Below are positions 19,036 through 25,593 of a stretch of DNA of 64,000 nt, one piece after another. Positions within the stretch are counted from its first letter, which is position 1. Every line of letters starts with the position of its first letter. Below the pieces are notes generated by a model, which was not told the DNA's origin, did not search any database, and saw only the letters and a list, made by a program, of their open reading frames with translations. A program made the position numbers and the translations under genes. Location: the NCBI RefSeq assembly GCF_000419585.1, contig NZ_ATTH01000001.1, positions 1,262,005 through 1,326,004 on the forward strand, given 5' to 3'. Source of the stretch: Salisaeta longa DSM 21114. Its GTDB lineage: Bacteria; Bacteroidota; Rhodothermia; Rhodothermales; Salinibacteraceae.

Positions 19036-19530
19036 TCACGCCGACGGTGCCTCCGGGCGCCATACCATCGCATGATGGGTCGGTGCCGGGGACGGGCACC
19101 GGGTGAAGCCCAAGCGACGATAGAAGCGAAGCGCATCCTGGTTCGTTGTGTGCACCATGTGCCGGAGCGGACGTCCCGATGCGCGGGCCTCTTCCTTAAG
19201 TTGCTCAATGAGATGCGTGCCAATCCCTTGATTTTGAAACGCCGGGAGCATCATGATGTCCACGAGTCGAATTTGGTCTTCCAAATACGCGACCCAGATG
19301 CGCCCTGCCCGTTTTCCATCGGCCAGAATAACCTTGGGATTCGCGTTGGGATACCGATGGCGATACGAACGCCGCTGTGCTTCAAATTGCTGCTGGATGA
19401 ACGTTCGCTTTTCTGCTTCTGAGAGGTCAATGGCATGGTCAATATCGATGCGGAAGGAGCGGAACAGACGAAGCAAAAAGGACGCGTCATCAGAGCGAAC
19501 TGCACGGCGGGTGATCGACAGGTCGGGCAT
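19036..19530 (-). CDS. GNAT family N-acetyltransferase
   Basis: Predicted acetyl-CoA-dependent N-acetyltransferase of 164 residues starting at ATG 19530 (MPDLSITRR); an upstream in-frame ATG at 19569 would add 13 hydrophobic residues that the family does not need. The acetyl-CoA pyrophosphate loop is visible as QNQGIG (99-104) after strand VDIMMLP, and the C-terminal NQDALRFYRRLGF pattern (130-142) is typical of GNATs. The FEAQRRSYRHRYPNA segment (49-63) is distinctive. It is transcribed divergently from the tail-collar gene at 19795 across a 264-bp AT-rich spacer. The substrate cannot be read from sequence; a protein or small-molecule amine is possible. Association with the tail-collar locus is inferred from position. 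Confidence 0.85.
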   Translation of the reverse strand: MPDLSITRRAVRSDDASFLLRLFRSFRIDIDHAIDLSEAEKRTFIQQQFEAQRRSYRHRYPNANPKVILADGKRAGRIWVAYLEDQIRLVDIMMLPAFQNQGIGTHLIEQLKEEARASGRPLRHMVHTTNQDALRFYRRLGFTRCPSPAPTHHAMVWRPEAPSA

Positions 19531-19633
19531 GAGGGCAGCAAAAAGGAGAGCAAAAATGGAAGAGTGCAATATAGGATAGCGCCAGTTCTATTGCGTAAAC
19601 AATGCACCTACTACACCCTTTTTAAAAATAATA

Positions 19634-19662
19634 TTGACATAAGTAATTTTTCTTCGTACCAT
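19634..19662 (+). promoter_or_regulatory. Sigma70-like promoter candidate for the tail-collar gene
   Basis: TTGACA (19634-19639), a 17-bp spacer and TACCAT (19657-19662) lie in an AT-rich spacer about 130 bp upstream of the 19795 start. A near-palindrome TTCTTTTTAAAAAAGAA at 19698-19714 lies in the presumed leader. The -10 matches only four of six consensus bases. Confidence 0.4.
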
Positions 19663-19794
19663 TGTGTTACCCTATGTATACCTCACTAGCATCGATCTTC
19701 TTTTTAAAAAAGAATTGCTCAGTGCGCGACTGGGGTTTACTTAACAGCCTTACTTGATTTTCTTTTATTCCACAACCCTTGGAGGTTTTTAACA

Positions 19795-20343
19795 ATGTCA
19801 GAGCCTTATATCAGTGAGATTCGCATGTGGGGGCTTACGTTCGCCCCGCGCATGTTTGCTAATTGCGATGGACAACTGATGCCCATATCACAAAACCAGG
19901 CGTTATTTGCCCTAATTGGTACCACGTATGGTGGTGATGGGCGAACAACTTTCGCGCTGCCCGACCTTCGCGGCCGAGTACCGGTGCACGCCGGACACGG
20001 ACCGGGGCTCTCCCCCTATCCGCAGGGCCAACGCGGGGGCACGGAATCGAAGACATTGAGCGTGAGCAATCTCCCGCCGCACTCGCACGCAGGGACAATC
20101 AAGCCCAACTGCGCATCTAGCGAGGGAAACAGCTCCAGCCCAACAGACAACTATCCGGCAACAGGAGCCGGTGGGCGCGGGAGCAAGCCCCAGATCTATG
20201 CTGACGGCGAAAACGCTGAGATGGGCCCGACGCCTTTTACCACCGGACCGACTGGATCAGGCATTGCCTTTGATCAGCGGCAGCCATTCCTCACGGTTCG
20301 CTTCTGCATCGCCATGACGGGCATCTTCCCTTCTCGCAATTAG
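19795..20343 (+). CDS. Phage tail-collar domain protein, microcystin-dependent (Mdp) type
   Basis: A 182-residue protein. The N-terminal half is a tail-collar domain: PYISEIRMW start, GQLMPISQNQALFALIGTTYG core and LPDLRGR at 55-61, followed by the LPPHSH segment (93-98) and a C-terminal FLTVRFCIAM strand. A strong Shine-Dalgarno (GGAGG at 19781-19785, 9 nt before ATG) sets the start, which is unusual in this window. There is no signal peptide and no T9SS domain. Homologues occur as stand-alone bacterial genes outside prophages; their role is not established, and fibre- or appendage-like assembly is a hypothesis. No other phage genes flank it. The next genes are a DUF6916-like protein and a T9SS cadherin-like protein. 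Confidence 0.9.
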   Translation: MSEPYISEIRMWGLTFAPRMFANCDGQLMPISQNQALFALIGTTYGGDGRTTFALPDLRGRVPVHAGHGPGLSPYPQGQRGGTESKTLSVSNLPPHSHAGTIKPNCASSEGNSSSPTDNYPATGAGGRGSKPQIYADGENAEMGPTPFTTGPTGSGIAFDQRQPFLTVRFCIAMTGIFPSRN

Positions 20344-20530
20344 CCTCTACCTTAACGTTCGCGGATTGCGACCGGCCAAGCCGTCGCTGCTGCTGCGTTC
20401 TTCGGCGCCGCTGTAGTCCCGCTACTGCTGCTTCGAAGCCACGCAGCAGCGCCTTCCGCTGTTGGCTCATTCGGCCGCTGACTTTTCAGTCGGGGACAAC
20501 GCACGCACCTACATCTTTCATCTTTATCGT

Positions 20531-20860
20531 ATGGCTATGTCTGACACTGTATCACACGAACACTTTGAAGGAAAGACAGGCGAGACGTTTACTGCAACGG
20601 GCAATGATGCATCGCTCGACATTACGCTCGCAGAAGCGATCTTTCACGAAGACGAACACACCACCGGGTTTACGCTCCTTTTTGAAGGTGCTGCTGATAC
20701 GCAACTGGAACAGGGCATGTATACCCTGACCCACGATGAAGCGGGTCGACACGAGATTTTCCTTGTCCCCGTTCAGGCAAGCCCTTCAGAACCGGAGAAG
20801 GTTCATTACGAGGCTGTGTTCAAGCACTTAAAAGAAAAGGAGATGCCTTCAGCCGAATAG
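20531..20860 (+). CDS. Small DUF6916-like protein
   Basis: A 109-residue acidic, mainly beta protein starting at ATG 20531 or 20537; a longer in-frame extension to 20462 looks non-coding. The HFEGKTGETFTA opening followed by alternating strands and a late HEIFLVPV segment resembles DUF6916 proteins that are found next to tail-collar proteins. It has no signal peptide, transmembrane helix or recognised catalytic residues. It lies 187 bp after the tail-collar gene on the same strand. A 6-bp hairpin follows it. Function is unknown; assembly partner or chaperone for the tail-collar protein is a guess from location only. Confidence 0.7.
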   Translation: MAMSDTVSHEHFEGKTGETFTATGNDASLDITLAEAIFHEDEHTTGFTLLFEGAADTQLEQGMYTLTHDEAGRHEIFLVPVQASPSEPEKVHYEAVFKHLKEKEMPSAE

Positions 20861-20867
20861 AACTCTC

Positions 20868-20883
20868 GGCTCTGAGGAGAGCC
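20868..20883 (+). terminator. Weak hairpin after the DUF6916-like gene
   Basis: GGCTCT-GAGG-AGAGCC forms a perfect 6-bp stem 7 nt after the stop codon, but no T-run follows, so intrinsic termination is doubtful. Confidence 0.25.
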
Positions 20884-20982
20884 ATCGGTGGTCAAAACCG
20901 GTATCATTCAGGTGTCACGCCCCCGCTTCACTACAGCCCTGATGTATTCTTAAACTGTACCCCTTTATCAACACGTAAGCCC

Positions 20983-23900
20983 ATGACGATTGACACGCGT
21001 TTGCTCTATCCTAAAACAGATCGCATGCATGGTGCCCCTATTGCTGTTTGCCACTGGCTTGTAGGATTACTCACGACCATCCTCTTGCTCGGTACTGTAT
21101 CCCCCGCAACAGGGCAATCCACCTTTAGCTTCGACAATCAGGGATGGACCAATGGGCAAATCATCACGGCCCCAGTCACGATTACTGAGGGGAGTTTCAC
21201 GCTCTCCTTTGAGGATGTCAACACCTCGATTCCCGATTTTGAGTACCGCACTGCACGTACAGGCGACCTGAACTATCAATCCAGCGGCCAACTCGACATC
21301 ACAACTGACAGTGGCGGGGAAATTAACGCCCAGTCAATCGATTTGGGATTCGTCGACGGCGTTTCTATTGATGGAGACCCTGTAATAACGGGCGCAAGCG
21401 TGACGATCACGGGGTACCGCAATGGGACCCAAGTCGCACAGTTTACGGACAACACAAACATCGTCGGAGGCACGAATACGGAAATCGGCTTGTCATCGAG
21501 GGATCCCGGCTTCGGAAACGTCGACAAGATCACTGTCAAAGCAAACAGCATCACCGGAGGGTCAAGCCTTGACAATGAGTTTTTGATGTTTGACAACGTT
21601 ACGGTGGGCCCGGCCGTCTCCCCGCAGCCCGATATTGCTGTAGAGGACAGCGATGGGACAAGTATCCCCAATGGCGATACGTCTCCTTCACCGGGCGAAA
21701 GCACAGACTTTGGGGGAGTGGCTGTAGCGGGCAACAGCGTCACGACATACACGATCCGAAATACGGGGACCGGCACGCTTAATGTAAGCAATATCACGTC
21801 CTCGAACACCAGCGAGTTTACGGTGTCGGGCATACCAGGTAGCATCGCGGCCGGCAGCTCAGGCACGTTCGACGTGACGTTTGCGCCCTCGGCGGGCGGC
21901 ACACGCTCAGCCACCATTACGATTACCTCCGATGACCCGGACGCGGAGGGAACCTACAGCTTTGCTGTCGAAGGTGAGGGTCTCGTGCCAGACATTGCTA
22001 TCACAGACGATGGCAGCAACCCGCTCCCCGATGGCTCAGGGACGTTCGACTTCGGGACGGTAAATCTCGGATCTACATCAGAGCGCTTCTTCCGCATCAC
22101 AAATACCGGAGACGCCAACCTCTCGCTTAACGGCCTCCCAGAGATACAACTCTCTGGCACGAATGCAGGGGATTTCTCAGTTTCTGCTTCGCCAAGTTCT
22201 CCTGTTTCCCCAGGTGGACAAACGTCGTTTGCCGTTACCTTCGATCCGCAGGCTGCCGGCACACGCACCGCTACAGTGACGATTCCGAACAATGACCCCG
22301 ACGAGGACCCCTACACCTTCGAGGTCACCGGAACGGGCAACGATCCCAACACGGCTCCTACAGCAAGCGGCAGCATCAGTCCAACCAGCCTCAATGACAA
22401 TGCAGGCCCTACAGCCCTCTTTGACGGCATTGACGTAAGTGACCCGGACGCTGGCGAAACCGACCTCACGCTGCGCGTGACCGTTGCTAATGCGTCAGCC
22501 GGTGTCATCAGCGGCGTCAATGGGACGAGCGTCACGAATGAGGGGGGCGGTGTCTTCAGCGTGAGCGGCTCGTTCGACCCCAGTACCATCGACACAGCCC
22601 TCGACAATCTGCGCTTTAGCCCCACCGACAACACGGGCAGCAGCGGCACCTTTAACACGGATCTGACCGTTCAGGTCGACGACCAAGAAAGCGGCTTTGT
22701 CGATGTCAGCGGGCCGACGACCGTGACCGTTACCCGTGTTAACGACGCGCCCACCGTGGCGCTCGGGGCCCCGAGCGGGTCGGTCGACGAGAACAACAGC
22801 CCACCGACCGTTCTGACCTCGGTTACGGTGAACGATCCGGATGGCGGCACCAACGATCTCTCCCTCAGCGGCACGGATGCCAGTGCCTTCCAGATCGACG
22901 GCACCGACCTGGAGTTTGCAGACGTGGCCGACTTTGAGACGAAGAGCAGCTACACCGTGACGGTCAACGTCGACGACACGAGCGTGGGCACGACGCCGGA
23001 CGACAGCGAGACGTTTACGCTCTCGATCAACGACGTGAACGAGCCTCCAGTAGTAGCTACGAATACTGGGCTCTTGCTGGATGAAGGCGCAACGGCCACA
23101 ATTGGAACCGGTGCCCTCAACGCCACCGACGAGGACGCGGGCGACGGGGCATCGACCCTTACATTTAACGTTACCAGCGCGGTGTCCAACGGCACGCTCT
23201 TCATCGACGGCAGCACCGGCGGCACCGATGATGGAACGCTCGACGGCGAGTCGGGCATTGGAACCGGCTCGTTCACCCAGGCGATCATCGACAGCGGCAA
23301 CCTGCTCTACGCCCACGACGGTTCGGGGACCACCACCGACAGCTTCACCTTCGACCTGACGGACGACAGCGGCGCCGGGCCCACGGGCATCACTTTCTCC
23401 ATTGGCATCACAACCCAAAACGACGCGCCTACGATTTCGGACATCCCCGATCAGACGATCGAAGAAGATGCCCCGCTCGACCCCGTAAGCTTTACGGTGG
23501 ACGACACCGAGACGGCAGCCTCCAACCTCACCGTCACGGCTACGTCAGACAACCAGGCACTCGTGCCTGACGCCAACATCACACTTGGGGGCTCAGCGAC
23601 CGATCGCACCGTTGCGGTCACCCCAGCGGCCAACGCAAGCGGCACGGCGACCATCACGGTGACGGTTGACGACGGCGCGGCGTCCAACAATACACGCAGC
23701 ACCTCCTTCGTACTCACCGTTACCGCCGTGCCGGACCTCACGCTTACCGACGGCTCGGCTTCAGGGCTCGACTTTTCGGGCAGCGTCACGCCCGGCACCA
23801 CCGACAATCCGGTGGGAGTTTTTGCACTGTCGGCTGGGCAGAACGGGGCTTCGTTCGACGGAGTGACGGTTACCAATACAGCGCCGGGCGTAGCCGGGAT

Positions 23901-24825
23901 CACCGCCGCGCGCCTCTACTGGTCCGACAACCAAACATTAGAGCCGGGCAGCGACGCGGTCCTCGCAACCTTCGACGTTGACGAGACGAGCGCCGAAAGT
24001 GCATTTTCGTTTGGCGGATTCAGCCAAACCATTCCAGGATCGGCCCGCTACGCAATCCTAGCGATTGATGTGCAAAGCGGCGCTACGGGAGACGTGCAGT
24101 TTGAATTGAGCCAGCCGAGCGACCTGTCGCTATCGGGGGGAGAGATTGCGACGGTCAACGGGAGCAGTCAGAACACCTTCGCAGGACTGCTGCTCTCGAA
24201 CGGGTCCACAGCGCTACCGGTGGAGCTAGTGAGCTTCGAGGTGCAGGCCCGCAACGAGGCGGTACTCTTGCAGTGGGAAACAACTTCCGAAACCAACAAC
24301 GCGGGCTTTGCGATCCAGCGCGCCGTACAGACGTCCCGGCGGGACGACGTCTCGTCCCCTCCCAACGCCTCTTCCGCCTGGCAGGAGGTGGGCTTTGTGG
24401 CGGGTGCCGGTACGACGACCGATGCGCAGTCGTACCGCTTTGCGGATGCCACCGTGCCCTACGCGGCCGATTCGCTCACATATCGCCTGAAGCAGGTCGA
24501 CACCGACGGCAGCGTCTCGTTCTCCAAAGAGGTAACGGTCCGGCGCGGGGCGGTGCAGCAACTGCGGCTCTTGGGCACCTTTCCCAACCCGGCCCGCACG
24601 CACGCCACGGTGCGGTTTGCCGTGCCCAAGGGCGCGGACGATGCAGCCGTGCGCCTCGTGCTCTACGATGTGCTGGGGCGACAGGTGCGCACCGTGCGGA
24701 CCGCAGCCACGGCCGGACGCCACGAGCTACAACTACGCGTAGGCGGTCTCGCCAGCGGGCTCTACTTCCTGCGGCTGCAAGCGGGCGGCCGCACCCAAAC
24801 CCAAAAGATCACCGTGGTGCAATAG
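20983..24825 (+). CDS. T9SS-sorted surface protein with choice-of-anchor D and cadherin-like modules
   Basis: A 1280-residue protein. The signal peptide lies at about 15-45 (LVGLLTTILLLGTVSPATGQ; the ATG at 20983 or the in-frame ATG at 21025 could start it). Approximate modules: a unique N-terminal beta domain 46-210, two choice-of-anchor D (ASH-like) domains 216-335 and 336-452, an Ig-like module 456-585, a cadherin-like repeat 586-685, a CSPG/cadherin_3-like repeat 686-812, an EDAPL module 816-919, a T9SS-associated region and a type A sorting domain 1186-1280. From about residue 816 onward it is close in DNA to the 6945 gene. It follows the tail-collar and DUF6916-like genes on the same strand, 122 bp after the latter. 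It is probably the surface-exposed component of that locus (inference). Confidence 0.88.
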   Translation: MTIDTRLLYPKTDRMHGAPIAVCHWLVGLLTTILLLGTVSPATGQSTFSFDNQGWTNGQIITAPVTITEGSFTLSFEDVNTSIPDFEYRTARTGDLNYQSSGQLDITTDSGGEINAQSIDLGFVDGVSIDGDPVITGASVTITGYRNGTQVAQFTDNTNIVGGTNTEIGLSSRDPGFGNVDKITVKANSITGGSSLDNEFLMFDNVTVGPAVSPQPDIAVEDSDGTSIPNGDTSPSPGESTDFGGVAVAGNSVTTYTIRNTGTGTLNVSNITSSNTSEFTVSGIPGSIAAGSSGTFDVTFAPSAGGTRSATITITSDDPDAEGTYSFAVEGEGLVPDIAITDDGSNPLPDGSGTFDFGTVNLGSTSERFFRITNTGDANLSLNGLPEIQLSGTNAGDFSVSASPSSPVSPGGQTSFAVTFDPQAAGTRTATVTIPNNDPDEDPYTFEVTGTGNDPNTAPTASGSISPTSLNDNAGPTALFDGIDVSDPDAGETDLTLRVTVANASAGVISGVNGTSVTNEGGGVFSVSGSFDPSTIDTALDNLRFSPTDNTGSSGTFNTDLTVQVDDQESGFVDVSGPTTVTVTRVNDAPTVALGAPSGSVDENNSPPTVLTSVTVNDPDGGTNDLSLSGTDASAFQIDGTDLEFADVADFETKSSYTVTVNVDDTSVGTTPDDSETFTLSINDVNEPPVVATNTGLLLDEGATATIGTGALNATDEDAGDGASTLTFNVTSAVSNGTLFIDGSTGGTDDGTLDGESGIGTGSFTQAIIDSGNLLYAHDGSGTTTDSFTFDLTDDSGAGPTGITFSIGITTQNDAPTISDIPDQTIEEDAPLDPVSFTVDDTETAASNLTVTATSDNQALVPDANITLGGSATDRTVAVTPAANASGTATITVTVDDGAASNNTRSTSFVLTVTAVPDLTLTDGSASGLDFSGSVTPGTTDNPVGVFALSAGQNGASFDGVTVTNTAPGVAGITAARLYWSDNQTLEPGSDAVLATFDVDETSAESAFSFGGFSQTIPGSARYAILAIDVQSGATGDVQFELSQPSDLSLSGGEIATVNGSSQNTFAGLLLSNGSTALPVELVSFEVQARNEAVLLQWETTSETNNAGFAIQRAVQTSRRDDVSSPPNASSAWQEVGFVAGAGTTTDAQSYRFADATVPYAADSLTYRLKQVDTDGSVSFSKEVTVRRGAVQQLRLLGTFPNPARTHATVRFAVPKGADDAAVRLVLYDVLGRQVRTVRTAATAGRHELQLRVGGLASGLYFLRLQAGGRTQTQKITVVQ
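24508..24825 (+). repeat. T9SS sorting-domain repeat, copy 3 of 3 (318 bp)
   Basis: Shares the VPKGADDAA block and the silent pattern CTACAACTACGCGTAGGCGG with copy 1, but has private changes RTAATAG for RTKATAG and a different final segment (AAGATC, CAATAG). Confidence 0.85.
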
Positions 24826-25050
24826 CTGCGCTTCTGAACAAGACGCTGCGTGAAAGTCCCTGGTGGACACGTTTGTACGACAACCTAGCCATACAAATCC
24901 CAAGGATAAATGAACCCTGGCTGTTCTTCGGGCTGCTAGACGACTACACAAAGACCGAGCGTTGGAACGACCACATGATACGTTGGAACCGAAGCAGACC
25001 GCAACGGTCGGCCATACCAGCACGGCAAAAGAAAAGAGGTGCGCCCCGGT

Positions 25051-25284
25051 ATGAGCCGTAAAAACTGACCCTCTCTGTTGAAGAACGCCCGATGGAGCGT
25101 GTCAAAGCCATCGCTGCAGAGCGAGGCACGAGCTTCTGTCGAGCAGCGGATGCCTTCCTACCATCCATCGAAATGGGCGCAACGGTGGCGCGGTGCCTTT
25201 GCACGTGAGTCAACGTATCCTGACGATGTGGCTTGGGAACGAGAGATCCTCACGGATGCCATCGAGGACAAACACACCCCGTAG
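25051..25284 (+). pseudogene. Decayed antitoxin gene (DUF6364/VapB-like), two frameshifts
   Basis: ATGAGCCGTAAAAACTGA at 25051 stops after five codons, but a one-base gain in the A-run would continue as K-LTLSVEERPMERVKAIAAER, a typical antitoxin N-terminus of the K-L-T-L-S-V/I-E-E-x-x-x-E-R-A-K type. That frame stops at 25208. The next frame from about 25150 continues as WRGAFARESTYPDDVAWEREILTDAIE to the stop at 25282-25284, resembling the family C-terminus. So at least two frameshifts interrupt an otherwise recognisable gene. An SD-like AAGAGGTG precedes the ATG. It ends 12 bp before the truncated PIN-domain gene, the standard order for such toxin-antitoxin pairs. Confidence 0.65.
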
Positions 25285-25296
25285 CGGCAGCATCTC

Positions 25297-25518
25297 ATGA
25301 CCGTGCCCTTTGACACGAACGTGCTATTGGACGTTTTGTTAGACCGGGCGCACGCAGTGGAAGGAATGATGCTTCTCGATGCAGCCCGAGCTCGTCAGAT
25401 CCATGGCTTGGTAATTCCAACCATACTAACGAACGCCTTTTACGTAGGACGAAGAACAGCAAACGCCAACGTGGCTCGGAGCTTCATCCCCACCGAGCTT
25501 GTGCATATCATTCGATAG
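25297..25518 (+). pseudogene. Truncated PIN-domain (VapC-like) toxin remnant
   Basis: 73 residues starting with the PIN signature FDTNVLLDVLLDR (first catalytic Asp at residue 6), followed by a recognisable helix and an ILTNAFYVGRR segment, then a stop at LVHIIR. Full PIN toxins are about 130-150 residues and need further acidic residues (around positions 95-120) that are missing here. RNase activity is therefore unlikely. It sits directly after the decayed antitoxin, supporting a dead toxin-antitoxin pair. Confidence 0.65.
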
Positions 25519-25593
25519 TTTTCCATCGGCTTTCGAAGCCGAATCTCCCATGCCATTCTGTGTGAGCGTTGATGCGTACCAACCACGTGTGCC

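Noticed and set aside
19795..20860. A prophage or tailocin remnant
   Set aside because: Only a tail-collar domain is present; there is no integrase, capsid, sheath, baseplate, holin or att-like repeat in the vicinity. The Mdp-type stand-alone interpretation fits better.
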